A stretch of 64,000 nucleotides of DNA from Syntrophaceticus sp050949745 (GTDB lineage Bacteria; Bacillota; DSM-12270; Thermacetogeniales; Thermacetogeniaceae): positions 1 to 64,000 of the forward strand of contig JBMNGF010000017.1 in assembly GCA_050949745.1 (NCBI GenBank). The letters run 5' to 3'. The translations under genes and the position numbers were made by a program. Under the pieces are notes generated by a model, which saw only the letters and a list, made by a program, of their open reading frames with translations, was not told where the DNA came from and did not search any database. Below are positions 1-8,579 of this stretch, piece by piece (the stretch's first letter is position 1; the number at the start of each line of letters is the position of its first letter).

Positions 1-1261
1 TCACGATAGCAGCTGCATTTGGATCATATGCCTGAACTTCATCAATCACAAGAACACTGTTCATAAGAGAAGATAAAATGCGCTCATACCCTGGATATCT
101 AAGTGCTGCTGGTGCAATTTGATCAGCTGTTGCTATCAAATATGGTTTCGCTAAATGACGAGCCATATCCAGTGCTTTTCTCTGTTCTCCTTCGGTTTCC
201 AGTTGCAATTCATTTTTGCTGCGGCTATAAAGTTCTATCGCTGCGTTTCCGTGCAGCAGAGCAACAGATTCTTCATTTTCCATATGTTTTCTTGTTCTAT
301 CCCAAATTTTATTGACTGCTGCCTGCATAGGAAGTATAAAGAAATTCTTTTTTCCGGCCCCCCAAATATAAGAAAATTCCGTCTTACCGAATCCCGTAGG
401 AGCTATTAAAATAAGGTTATCCCCACGTAACTCTTTTTTATCCGTGAAGAATGATTTTTGCCAATAATCTGTACAGCCAAAGCGTTCTGCAAGGATAGAA
501 TCGAATTTTTCAAAGGATAAGGGGTGTCCCCATTCTACGTCTATAATATTGCAGCTGCTTCTGTCATCTTCCACTAATGATGCAAAATGATCGGCACGCA
601 TTAAATTACCTGTTATGAAGATACGCAGCTTTTCCCAATCATCCTGTCTGACAGAACTTCTGATTTGTTCAGGAAGGAACACCAGTGTATATGGAGGAGT
701 CAGTATACCTGCTGAACCAAGATTATTATAACAGAGATACTCAATAAAAGTCTCATTAATACCAATAACTCCCGGGCTTAACTGATATTTATCAATTAAT
801 ATGTGCAGTTCATCAAGTAACCTATTAGCATGCTCTTCCCATTGCTCGCGAGAGATTAACACACTTTCTGCTTTTTCTTTGATTTCGCTCGCACGGTGAC
901 CCATCATTAAGTCAGGAAATGATTCCCGCCAGTGATGAAAAGCCACCGCGGATAAAACAGCCTTTACAATTTGATTCTCAGGAAAAGAGAAAGCAGTAGG
1001 ATTGATAAAAAAAAGCGAAAGCAATCCATGTGGTATCTCCGGAGAGTTTTCGATCTTCTCTCTTTTCAGCATTGCTTGAAAAACAGGATCTATTTTACCT
1101 AAATCATGCAGAAGAGCAGCATACTGCAAAGCTACCCACCATTCTTGAGGAAAGGAAACTTGCTGCTTCTCTCGCATACAATCAATCGCTTGCAAAACAT
1201 CCCCAGTATGCTGCACTAAAGATGTGCCATTACTTTTAGCCAATGTAGTTTCATCAGCCAC
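1..1261 (-). CDS. cas3: CRISPR-associated helicase/nuclease Cas3, 5' part (runs off window)
   Basis: Cas3 is the HD-nuclease/helicase that Cascade recruits to degrade target DNA in type I CRISPR immunity. The frame is open from a GTG at 1261 to the window edge, so only about 420 N-terminal codons are present. An HD-domain pattern is near the start (LVQHTGDV, then ALLHDLGK). A Walker A motif APTGFGKTE follows, and the DExH-like motif reads VIDEVQAYDP close to the window edge, as in Cas3 of I-B systems. The GTG start is supported by AAGGAGGG about 8 bases upstream, and it overlaps the 3' end of cas5 by 8 bp, indicating translational coupling. The C-terminal helicase half, and any cas4-cas1-cas2, would lie left of the window. 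Confidence 0.93.
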   Translation of the reverse strand, partial: MADETTLAKSNGTSLVQHTGDVLQAIDCMREKQQVSFPQEWWVALQYAALLHDLGKIDPVFQAMLKREKIENSPEIPHGLLSLFFINPTAFSFPENQIVKAVLSAVAFHHWRESFPDLMMGHRASEIKEKAESVLISREQWEEHANRLLDELHILIDKYQLSPGVIGINETFIEYLCYNNLGSAGILTPPYTLVFLPEQIRSSVRQDDWEKLRIFITGNLMRADHFASLVEDDRSSCNIIDVEWGHPLSFEKFDSILAERFGCTDYWQKSFFTDKKELRGDNLILIAPTGFGKTEFSYIWGAGKKNFFILPMQAAVNKIWDRTRKHMENEESVALLHGNAAIELYSRSKNELQLETEGEQRKALDMARHLAKPYLIATADQIAPAALRYPGYERILSSLMNSVLVIDEVQAYDPNAAAIV

Positions 1262-2129
1262 AACTTATTCCCTCCTTATTAACAGTGGGATCGAGATGGC
1301 ACAGGAACACAGGTAAATGCAACTCCTCGTCAGTAAGCAGCGACGGTAGAGAAAAGTCATCAAGAAAAGGAATTTGACTGCAGCATAAATGGGCAGAAAC
1401 ATGATCAAAATTTCTTATAACTGCTCCTTCCAATTCAACTAGATCATAAAATGATGTTACAAGTGCTGCAATGCCCTGTATTTTTTTGTAGAGCTCATCA
1501 TATTCATTTCTTTTAATTAATCCTTCTAAGGCATACTCAGGTGACGGCAACCACTGGTAATAGCTGGCCGATTGCTTAAAAGCATCCGGCTTACTTGAAA
1601 GTGTCAATTCTATTTTATTAACACTATCAATGATTGCCCAATCTTCTGCCCTTCCCATATGTAAATGGCTTAGCCATGCTTCTGGCTTATTATAGTTTTC
1701 CAGCAATATATCTTCTACCTCTTGTTTAGGATGATGCAGATAGATAACCACTTTTACTTCATTTAAAACCTCTATGGTAATTGGACTTTGTCCCCCAGGA
1801 TGTTCCGGCACCCCCTGCCACATCCTATTGTCTTTAAAGGAAAACCGCCTCTTATGCATCCCTGAGTTTAAATTTCTCAGCCACGTATATTCCCTGGTTA
1901 TATATTCATACTTACTCGCTATTCCTAGCGCAAAAGGTTCAGCAAGCATCATATTAATATTTTCTTGATTTCCTATAATATTGGCTAAAAATCCTATCAC
2001 TGTAGAATATGGTGGCAGTGGATAGGTTCTGCGTGGATTATTGCTCTGAGCAACTCGGAAGTTGGCGGACGGTAAACTTACATTAAATCTTAGGACATTT
2101 ACTTTTGGCACTATTACCACCACCGTCAA
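1254..2129 (-). CDS. cas5: CRISPR-associated protein Cas5 (type I-B)
   Basis: Cas5 is the RAMP-fold Cascade subunit that caps the 5' handle of the crRNA. The protein has up to 291 residues. The Cas5 N-terminal signature is clear: an early beta strand with LRFNVSLPSANFR, followed by PLPPYSTVIGFL at residues 37-48. It overlaps cas7 upstream and cas3 downstream, so it is in the middle of the operon. The first possible start is a TTG directly after the cas7 stop with no good ribosome site. A GTG at 2111, six codons in, follows GGTGG and is an alternative. The subtype call (I-B, Tneap-like) comes from the Cst1/Cst2 neighbours more than from this protein. Confidence 0.9.
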   Translation of the reverse strand: MTVVVIVPKVNVLRFNVSLPSANFRVAQSNNPRRTYPLPPYSTVIGFLANIIGNQENINMMLAEPFALGIASKYEYITREYTWLRNLNSGMHKRRFSFKDNRMWQGVPEHPGGQSPITIEVLNEVKVVIYLHHPKQEVEDILLENYNKPEAWLSHLHMGRAEDWAIIDSVNKIELTLSSKPDAFKQSASYYQWLPSPEYALEGLIKRNEYDELYKKIQGIAALVTSFYDLVELEGAVIRNFDHVSAHLCCSQIPFLDDFSLPSLLTDEELHLPVFLCHLDPTVNKEGISCG

Positions 2130-3205
2130 ACCAAATTCTTCATAATGTCATTGATACTGCTTAGCGGTAGAAAAACATTATCATTACTACCATTACTTGA
2201 TGTTTCACTCGTCATCAAACCATCATCTATAGGAAGAATTGAGTCATACCAAGCACGTTCTACATATTCGTTGTTAAGTACTTGGTTAAGGGGGTTCGAT
2301 TGAATTTTTCCTTCTTTTATTTGAATAGCGCTATTAAAAACAGGTACTGGTACTTTTAGTAGCCCTATAACAATGAACATTGGAACCATTCCGTATTCCT
2401 CTGTACTGGAATGAATCATAAATCCATTTTTAATTACAGATAGAACTTGCTCAATTCTTTTTTTGCGTTCTTCATTAGATACAATGAATAACATTTGTAC
2501 TACATCGCCTTTTGTTGCAACCCCAACTCTCCCAGAAATTTGGCCATGATTATCTGGCACTTGATACCATTGATATTCCTTCCAATTCACTTGGTCACAA
2601 TCATTGAACGACTCAAAATCTTCTGTGGATGCTGCCGGCAGAGATTTAATCCAATCGTCAACTTTTTTGGGCATTTTCTTTTTAACTTTTAAAACTTCGT
2701 GGCAACCAAAACGGCATAAATCAAGTGTAAATGATAAACGGTAGTATGTATGATGTTCTTCTTTCTGAAAGGGATCGGGAGTTGCAGGACTGCCTTGCCT
2801 AAGATTACGTTTAACAAGATCATGATTAGCATAGAAAGCCATATCTGCCTGCCACGGTTCCAATGATATAGCTTTTGTCATGCCTAATGGAGCTTTTCTT
2901 ACCACCTCCATTTCTGTATTCATAAAGCCAAAAAGGTCCATTTCTGGGTAACTAACAATATTAGCTTCAGGAAAAGCAAATTGAATTACTTTTATATGCT
3001 CTTTAACAGGAGCGTCTTCCCATCCATATAATTGATTTAAAGTAACGAACATGTGATGTCGTAAAAATGCCCGGCTCATAAAGGAATACGTACCATCAAA
3101 GCGAGATAGTTTTTTAATAGATGTGATATTGGCACTTAATTTGTCATCACGGTTAACAGCAGAGCTTTCAAAAACAACAGTTGCTGTGATACCCTTCACC
3201 TGCAT
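2126..3205 (-). CDS. cas7: CRISPR-associated protein Cas7 (Cst2/DevR family)
   Basis: This is the backbone subunit of type I-B Cascade, which polymerises along the crRNA spacer. It has 359 residues, usual for Cst2/DevR. The N-terminus VKGITATVVFESSAVNRDD and the block YSFMSRAFLRHH (residues 40-51) match the family. DLFGFM at residues 90-95 is a second typical element, with a Gly-rich IxGRVG-type strand later. It begins 20 bp after cas8 with GGGGAGAG upstream of the ATG and overlaps cas5 by 4 bp. Nothing looks damaged. Confidence 0.92.
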   Translation of the reverse strand: MQVKGITATVVFESSAVNRDDKLSANITSIKKLSRFDGTYSFMSRAFLRHHMFVTLNQLYGWEDAPVKEHIKVIQFAFPEANIVSYPEMDLFGFMNTEMEVVRKAPLGMTKAISLEPWQADMAFYANHDLVKRNLRQGSPATPDPFQKEEHHTYYRLSFTLDLCRFGCHEVLKVKKKMPKKVDDWIKSLPAASTEDFESFNDCDQVNWKEYQWYQVPDNHGQISGRVGVATKGDVVQMLFIVSNEERKKRIEQVLSVIKNGFMIHSSTEEYGMVPMFIVIGLLKVPVPVFNSAIQIKEGKIQSNPLNQVLNNEYVERAWYDSILPIDDGLMTSETSSNGSNDNVFLPLSSINDIMKNLV

Positions 3206-3225
3206 AACGGTCTCTCCCCTCTTTT

Positions 3226-4656
3226 TTAAGATGATTTTTCGATATTATTCTCTTCACTGCTCTTTAAAGCGGAAACAAAAGCATAGATACCATTTTTAAA
3301 AAGTTCACTGTCCTTGACTTGAAAAAGGCGGGACAATTGCTCTGGGAATTCTGTCCCACTAGTTATATACACTCTCAAGAGTAGGTGATATACACTGCTC
3401 TTTTTATTCATCCTAGTTAATTCGAGCAAACGGAAGACTAAGTTTTTCCCTCTATTATTGCCAAGGTCAATGGGGGCTTGTCTTGCTTCCTTACGCAGAA
3501 CGGAATAATTAATATAACCCACTTTTTCCCCTCCCTCCTGATATTTTCTAATTTCTTGATATAATTCAATTATATTGGTAATAGGAGTTATATTACGGGT
3601 ACTACCACTACCCCATATTTTGATTAAGTCAGGATCTTTTTCCGTATCTTTATCTTTGTCAGCAAGAAATACACGCAATGATTTATAAATAATAGTAAGT
3701 AAATAATCGAATCTTTCTTTGAGAACAATATCCCAAACGGTTCTGTTAGATATCTTACTTATAAGGGAGGATATTGATGGGATGAGAAGTAGTTTGGCAA
3801 GATCTGCTGATATGGGATAGCAATTAACTTCCCCCCTATTAAAAATGACTATTTCAAGGTTCTGCAACCCCCAACTGCCTAGTGTTCTTCGTAGTTGCGG
3901 ATCATAGTGAACAGCATTCATTAGCGTTTGCTGCTGCCAGTCTCTTTGTTTATTAATTTGAACACTCAGGAGATGATTGAGGTGCCAATTTACTTTAAGT
4001 GAATCGGAATTAATAAAAAAGCGGTTTTGGTGTGCTATATGAAAAAAAAGAAAATAAGAACGGCAGTGTTTGCAGATTAGTAAGTCTGGAGTAATGTTCC
4101 AAAAGGAGTTTGGAAACCTGTCTTTCGTACTTCCTAATAATTTGGATAGTTCACGAGAAAAATAATTATATTTGTCCTTCATTGTCTCATCTAGCTGACA
4201 AAGACTATTACAAAAGCTACAATGAAATTTACCACTAGATTCACAAACAAACCATGAATTCAAAAAGTCAGCTCGGTTCATTTTGTCATTATGGGTTAAT
4301 AAGCAAGGATAAAATGTCTTATTAGTTCCAAATAAACTTAAACAAGTTGAATTCATGTCATCTTCGGGGTTGTTTCCACTGCTCTTCTTGCTCTTTTCAA
4401 CCCACCACCACCCAATTCTTTTCAAGTCAGGGATCTTACTATCTTTAAGCGTATATCCGATTGGTGATGGCCTATCATTCGTACTGAATACTGCTTCCAT
4501 TAACTCATGTTGAATAACAACCCTACCATCATCCTGGAGCATCTCTTCAACTTGCCGTTGACCATCTTTCCCCAATCCCCAGGCCAATATCTCCAAAAAT
4601 CCTTGAACACAAGCGTTGTAGTACCACGTAGAAGGGTATATTACAACATCACTCAT
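3226..4656 (-). CDS. cas8b1: CRISPR-associated large subunit Cas8b1 (Cst1 family)
   Basis: This is the Cascade large subunit, expected to recognise the PAM and contact Cas3. It has 476 residues. The N-terminus YPSTWYYNACVQGFLEILAW is characteristic of Cst1. Two cysteine pairs, CSFC at 146-149 and CKHC at 195-198, form the zinc-binding motif of this family. The C-terminal third is divergent, as usual for Cas8. Its ATG overlaps the cas6 stop (ATGA), so the two are probably translationally coupled. The gene order cas6-cas8-cas7-cas5-cas3 is the standard I-B order. Confidence 0.9.
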   Translation of the reverse strand: MSDVVIYPSTWYYNACVQGFLEILAWGLGKDGQRQVEEMLQDDGRVVIQHELMEAVFSTNDRPSPIGYTLKDSKIPDLKRIGWWWVEKSKKSSGNNPEDDMNSTCLSLFGTNKTFYPCLLTHNDKMNRADFLNSWFVCESSGKFHCSFCNSLCQLDETMKDKYNYFSRELSKLLGSTKDRFPNSFWNITPDLLICKHCRSYFLFFHIAHQNRFFINSDSLKVNWHLNHLLSVQINKQRDWQQQTLMNAVHYDPQLRRTLGSWGLQNLEIVIFNRGEVNCYPISADLAKLLLIPSISSLISKISNRTVWDIVLKERFDYLLTIIYKSLRVFLADKDKDTEKDPDLIKIWGSGSTRNITPITNIIELYQEIRKYQEGGEKVGYINYSVLRKEARQAPIDLGNNRGKNLVFRLLELTRMNKKSSVYHLLLRVYITSGTEFPEQLSRLFQVKDSELFKNGIYAFVSALKSSEENNIEKSS

Positions 4657-5390
4657 ACTTCTCTCACCACCTCCAACATTCCGAATCCCTGTCCGGTTCG
4701 TGTTCCCAGTCCGAAATCATATAGAAATTGTAAGGTTGTCGGGTCACCATCCAGATGAATTCTTCCCTGAAGTGTTGTAATTAACCCTCCATAATGGAAA
4801 CACACACCCTTTCGCAAATTATCAATACTCGCTACATTAACCGGACATAAATTGGTAGAAGCATAATCTAATGTGAACTGCTGATTCAAAAAATGAAACC
4901 GTGTCAACATCTGAGTGTTAATGGATTCTTCTACTTCCTGAAGATCCTGACCATTCACATAATCTTTTCTTCCTCTTAGTGCTGCATGTCCAAGAATCCG
5001 AAATTCGACAGATCCGGTATTAATTTTTCGTAACGGCAGTAGGTTAACACCATTTACTTTCAACCCAAGTACCGTTTCCTTCCCCTGCAAACCTATTGCT
5101 CCATTGCAAACTGTGGTCATAAAATCAAAAATACCTGTTGAAAATGTTAAATACACTGGCGGTTTAACATTCATAACTGCGGATGCTGTGTCTATATTTA
5201 TTATTTTGCTGAAGATAACAGATAGAACGTAGGGACTGTAACCAGGTTTTGTATTTTGGAAGCGTGAGAAAAGTGCGGAGTTTGCAGATATTGTTTTTAG
5301 AAAAGAAATGAAATGACGACGAAAATCTAAAGGAATTATTAAGTTCTGCTGATTAACATCTACTGGAACAAGTTTGATATTAACCCTCAG
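4653..5390 (-). CDS. cas6: CRISPR endoribonuclease Cas6
   Basis: Cas6 cuts the repeat RNA to make crRNAs. The product is about 245 residues. The C-terminal glycine-rich loop GLGTRTGQGFGML is the family hallmark. The first possible start, GTG at 5399, lies inside the Shine-Dalgarno AGGAGGTGA, so translation more likely begins at the CTG at 5390. This gives a product beginning M-R-V-N-I-K-L, which fits the usual Cas6 N-terminus. It is the first gene of the leftward cas operon, about 600 bp downstream of the short CRISPR array, which reads in the same direction. Confidence 0.9.
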   Translation of the reverse strand: MRVNIKLVPVDVNQQNLIIPLDFRRHFISFLKTISANSALFSRFQNTKPGYSPYVLSVIFSKIINIDTASAVMNVKPPVYLTFSTGIFDFMTTVCNGAIGLQGKETVLGLKVNGVNLLPLRKINTGSVEFRILGHAALRGRKDYVNGQDLQEVEESINTQMLTRFHFLNQQFTLDYASTNLCPVNVASIDNLRKGVCFHYGGLITTLQGRIHLDGDPTTLQFLYDFGLGTRTGQGFGMLEVVREV

Positions 5391-5722
5391 AAAAATCACC
5401 TCCTGAATGTTTTTTAAACAAACACCAAAAGTATGCTATTACAAAATAAAAATACATGAATGTATTTTTGACCAAATTGATGTAATAAAGGGCAAGTGTG
5501 ATATACGCTGCAATAACTTACCTACTTTAGGAAAACTCTATAACTGTCATAATTCGTCACTGTTATCCAATTTTCCTGCCACATATTACCGCTTCAATTA
5601 TTCTATGCGAAATATTTAACCTATTGGTTTTCCATAAGGTAATGTTAGCAAACTGCTGTGACATTAACTTGTCACATGTATGCCTGCTTTTTATAAAGAT
5701 AGTGCAAATTAAATAAGAATAA

Positions 5723-5899
5723 GCAAACTCGGGGAGAAAAACGTCACCACTCGCAAGGTATCGCAAAGGTACCTGGTATCACTCTACTTTTGTCGAATGC
5801 AGTGTTGGTCGTCAACTTAAAACAGATCACTGTTCATCGGCCAATGACCATGGCATCTTCCGGGTAGAGTGTTCCTTATGCAACCGCAAAAATATCTAG
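5723..5899 (+). pseudogene. Cys-containing C-terminal reading frame without a start codon
   Basis: The plus-strand frame between a stop at 5720-5722 and the TAG at 5897-5899 encodes 58 residues that look protein-like, with WYHSTFVECSVGRQLKTDHC followed by a FRVECSLCNRKNI end. The cysteines and the final CxxC suggest a small zinc ribbon. No ATG, GTG or TTG is in the frame, so this is either the tail of a lost gene or chance. It sits in the 600-bp gap between cas6 and the array. I do not recognise the family. Confidence 0.25.
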
Positions 5900-6008
5900 T
5901 GTCTTTGCTTAGCCTTTGCTTAAATTAATAAAACTCCCCGTTCTTGAGGAGTATGTTTGGCAAATAATAATTTCCTTCTTGCTCCTTTAATCATAATTGA
6001 ATTCTCAT

Positions 6009-6103
6009 GTTTCAATTCCTTATAGGTACGCTAAAACAGTAGGAGGTACCCTCATTTGGTATTACTTTATTTGGTTTCAATTCCTCTTAGGTACGCTACA
6101 AAC
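6009..6103 (-). CRISPR. two-repeat CRISPR array, type I-B repeat
   Basis: Two near-identical units start GTTTCAATTCCT and continue with TAGGTACGCTA: 29 bp at 6009-6037 and 30 bp at 6074-6103. They are separated by one 36-bp spacer (6038-6073). The sequence is of the I-B repeat class found in Thermoanaerobacter-like Firmicutes. Read on the minus strand, each repeat ends in ATTGAAAC, the usual crRNA 5' handle, so transcription runs leftward with the cas operon. The 6009-6037 unit lacks one base, as expected of a terminal degenerate repeat. No further repeat could be found on either side. Confidence 0.85.
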
Positions 6104-6227
6104 CGAAACCATTTTCTTTATCTAGCTACAGCAATTTTTTTCAATATAATAACTTCCACATGATACAATTTTTATATAATACTTCATTTATCCTGCTAAT
6201 ATTTACTATAATGTGTAATATTCTCCC
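6104..6227 (-). promoter_or_regulatory. AT-rich putative CRISPR leader
   Basis: These 124 bp lie between the rnhA stop and the first repeat in transcription order. They are strongly AT-rich with several TATAAT-like words on the minus strand. Position and composition fit a CRISPR leader with promoter. No exact -35/-10 pair is claimed. Confidence 0.45.
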
Positions 6228-6659
6228 CTACCCCCTCACCCTCCCCCTGGCCAACTCATCACACCTCTCATTGTAATGATCACCTGAATGCCCTGCTACC
6301 TTATTCCACTCCACAGTGTGGATCCTCGTCAACTTGAGCAACTCTTCCCACAGGTCTCTATTTTCCACAGGTTTTTTCCCTGCAGTCTGCCAGCCGTTAC
6401 GCTGCCACTTATCGATCCACTTTTTTTTAAAGCCATTGATCAAGTAGGCACTGTCAGAGTAAAGGCTCACTCGGCAAGGTTCTTTTAATTGTTTGAGCCC
6501 TTCGATAACCGCCATCATCTCCATGCGGTTATTTGTTGTGTGCTCCTCTCCCCCACTGATCTCTTTTTTATGTTCATTATATAAAAGTACCGCCGCCCAC
6601 CCCCCTGGACCTGGATTGCCGGAGCAGGCGCCATCTGTATAGATTGTTACTTCTTTCAT
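6228..6659 (-). CDS. rnhA: ribonuclease HI
   Basis: This enzyme cleaves the RNA strand of RNA-DNA hybrids using two metal ions. The 143-residue length is normal for the bacterial enzyme. The catalytic carboxylates are all visible: D9 in YTDGACSGNPGPGG, E47 in NNRMEMMAV, D69 in LYSDSAYL, and D134 near the C-terminus after the AGHSGDHYNE loop. The basic handle (FKKKWIDKWQRNGW) is present. The ATG has TTGGAGG just upstream. It stands alone between the CRISPR array and the DUF4363 gene. Confidence 0.97.
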   Translation of the reverse strand: MKEVTIYTDGACSGNPGPGGWAAVLLYNEHKKEISGGEEHTTNNRMEMMAVIEGLKQLKEPCRVSLYSDSAYLINGFKKKWIDKWQRNGWQTAGKKPVENRDLWEELLKLTRIHTVEWNKVAGHSGDHYNERCDELARGRVRG

Positions 6660-6789
6660 GATTGTCCTCCAATTTATAGACCTCGTCCGCTTAACAATGC
6701 AGTTCGTATCTACTCGGTGATATCACCGGCGGCAGCCAACTATTTCTATTATTCCGCACATGTTTCCTGCCAATAAAGAAACTCTGCAC

Positions 6790-7182
6790 TTAGAATACAT
6801 TATACAATGTCAGACGCTCCCGCTCAGGAATATGTTCTAGAAACATAATTGCCGCACCAAACTCGGCACCGGCATTGACTGCATCCTCTGCTTCTATAAA
6901 GAACTGGCCCTGGGTCAATCGATCTTCAATGTTATCGATTTCCATGTGATCTATCACCAATGCCCAGTTCTTTCGCGTTGCATCCCAGTTCTCCTCAAAT
7001 CCGGCAAAAGCCGCGTTACTGCCTTCCCAGTCTTCCTGTTTGACAGTCTCCATTACCCCCTCCAGCTGAACAACAAGTTCTGAAGCTGTGCGGTCAAGAT
7101 ACCACTGCATATAATATCCGCCAATACCGATCAGGGCAACGACTATAATGACAATGACATGGGAACCTATGAGACGGTTCAT
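6790..7182 (-). CDS. DUF4363 family membrane-anchored protein
   Basis: The 130-residue protein has one N-terminal transmembrane segment (VIVIIVVALIGIGGYYM, about residues 9-25), followed by a helical extracytoplasmic domain rich in Glu and Trp. That pattern fits DUF4363, a family of unknown function in spore-forming Firmicutes. Its start overlaps the stop of the DUF421 gene (ATGA), and the two families commonly occur as a pair. The pairing suggests a small envelope complex, but no biochemical role can be given. Confidence 0.75.
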   Translation of the reverse strand: MNRLIGSHVIVIIVVALIGIGGYYMQWYLDRTASELVVQLEGVMETVKQEDWEGSNAAFAGFEENWDATRKNWALVIDHMEIDNIEDRLTQGQFFIEAEDAVNAGAEFGAAIMFLEHIPERERLTLYNVF

Positions 7183-7865
7183 AGATAATCATCCTTACCT
7201 TCTAAAAAGAAATCGATCTTTCCTTCGGTGTTGTACTGTGCAAAGAAAACTTCCCTTAGATCGCTGATCTGCTGTGCCTTTGCTTGCTGCTGCAGTACAT
7301 CTACTGTGATCCCCACTACCTGTAAGTTTCGCAGGTTTACCTGGCCATCTACGATCAATGTTACAGGATAGCGGGGTTGGTCAACAGGAGTTTCTAACTC
7401 TTTGGCAGTAGGAGGTCTAGCCTCGCCTTTTGGTATCACGCTGATGGAACCGTTGGTTTCCATCACTGCATAAGCAATATCAGAGATATTAGGATACTCC
7501 TGACTTCTGAGCTGTTCCATAAGATCATCCATATTGATACGTACCCGATGCAGCATTTCGCGAACAGGTTTTCCATTATTGATTAATATGACTGGTTTCC
7601 CGCAGATGATCGCCCGAGCTCGTTCGCTGTATAGAATGAGCATAGAGATGAGGATCTGAGCAGCCATCAGCACCAGGATCCCAACAATACCGTTGAGCAA
7701 GGGTATTCCCGTATTGCTCATCGGAATTACAGCCAGTTCTGCAATAACAATGACGATCACCAGTTCAAATGGCTGCAACTGTCCAATCTGTCGCTTCCCC
7801 ATCAAACGCATAACTGCAACAAGGAGCGTATAGAGTATCAATGCCCTTATAGCTATTAACAGCAT
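7179..7865 (-). CDS. DUF421 (YetF-like) membrane protein
   Basis: The 228 residues comprise three N-terminal transmembrane helices (to about residue 80) and a soluble C-terminal region with the family motifs GKPVILINNGKP and LRSQEYPNISDIAYAVMETN. This matches the YetF/YcaP DUF421 family. B. subtilis YetF-type proteins are associated with the spore or cell envelope; the molecular activity is unknown. A GGGGTG ribosome site precedes the ATG. It is translationally coupled to the DUF4363 gene. Confidence 0.85.
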   Translation of the reverse strand: MLLIAIRALILYTLLVAVMRLMGKRQIGQLQPFELVIVIVIAELAVIPMSNTGIPLLNGIVGILVLMAAQILISMLILYSERARAIICGKPVILINNGKPVREMLHRVRINMDDLMEQLRSQEYPNISDIAYAVMETNGSISVIPKGEARPPTAKELETPVDQPRYPVTLIVDGQVNLRNLQVVGITVDVLQQQAKAQQISDLREVFFAQYNTEGKIDFFLEGKDDYL

Positions 7866-7895
7866 TTTTTCACCCCATTGGGAATAAGTGCATAC

Positions 7896-7923
7896 AAAAG
7901 ACCGCCCTTTTGAGCAGTCTTTT
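7896..7923 (-). terminator. intrinsic terminator after the Gln-rich gene
   Basis: The stem AAAAGACNGC pairs with GCNGTCTTTT around an 8-nt loop, in the gap between the 7957-8421 gene and the DUF421 gene. On the minus strand it ends in a T-run. Confidence 0.6.
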
Positions 7924-7956
7924 GCTAAACCTGTAAAGCAGTGTGAGCCGCAGCTG

Positions 7957-8421
7957 TTATTGACCTAGATCCTTGTTTGTGTTAAATGTTTGGTGACCTC
8001 CACCTACACTGCTCGTGAAGGAACTCGGCCGTTGGATGTTTACGGCAGAGCCGCCGTCCCCATCACCTTCACCTGGGCCAAATTCTTTAGACATTTCAAA
8101 CTGCGTAGAAGAGGCGTACTGTCCACCCGGTGAAAATGGCTGCTGACCTACTCCGAATTGTCCACCACCGATGGGAGGCTGCACACCATAGTTAATTTGT
8201 CCCGGAGATGTGTACTGTGTACTGGTAGTTGACGACATCTGTTGAATCTGCTGAGAAACCTGGTTAATCAACTGCATGCAGCGCTGCATCTGCTGAGCAG
8301 CTGAACGCTCACGCTCGGTCAATTGGCTCAGTTGGGATACATTGGCCTGCTCACTTTGACTTAGTTGATTGCAGATCTGAGAGATTTGGTTCAAATTTTG
8401 CTGGATCCCTTGCATATTCAC
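7957..8421 (-). CDS. Gln/Ser/Gly-rich small protein, function unknown
   Basis: I do not recognise a named family. The 154 residues split into an N-terminal helical part (1-65) dense in Gln, Ser and Leu with coiled-coil character (IQQNLNQISQICNQL), and a low-complexity Gly/Gln/Pro/Ser tail with short GVQPP/GVGQQPF-type repeats. There is no signal peptide or membrane segment. The GTG start follows AGGAGGTG by about 10 bases. Such composition is seen in spore-surface and coat proteins, but that is only a suggestion. The gene is monocistronic. Confidence 0.6.
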   Translation of the reverse strand: MNMQGIQQNLNQISQICNQLSQSEQANVSQLSQLTERERSAAQQMQRCMQLINQVSQQIQQMSSTTSTQYTSPGQINYGVQPPIGGGQFGVGQQPFSPGGQYASSTQFEMSKEFGPGEGDGDGGSAVNIQRPSSFTSSVGGGHQTFNTNKDLGQ

Positions 8422-8579
8422 TGCTAAAAAACACCTCCTGAATATTATTGATTATATTATCCCTCCCTTTACTTTGTTTATGCGTACTATCTCTAACATA
8501 CAAACACTTGACACCCCACCGTCAGCAGTTTAACCTTAAAATGAAAGGCATTGAATAAAAAATTGGGAGTGAGAAAATA

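Noticed and set aside
5563..5766. 67-codon minus frame between cas6 and the array
   Set aside because: No ribosome site, poor codon pattern, and the plus-strand frame over part of the region looks more protein-like.
5900..6008. Additional degenerate CRISPR repeats left of 6009
   Set aside because: Sequence one spacer length away does not resemble the repeat; only a short ACTCC/GGAGT hairpin near 5933-5952 is seen.
1254..6103. Type III or type I-A assignment of the cas operon
   Set aside because: No Cas10, Csm/Cmr or Csa genes are present; Cst1/Cst2-type proteins with fused HD-helicase Cas3 point to I-B.
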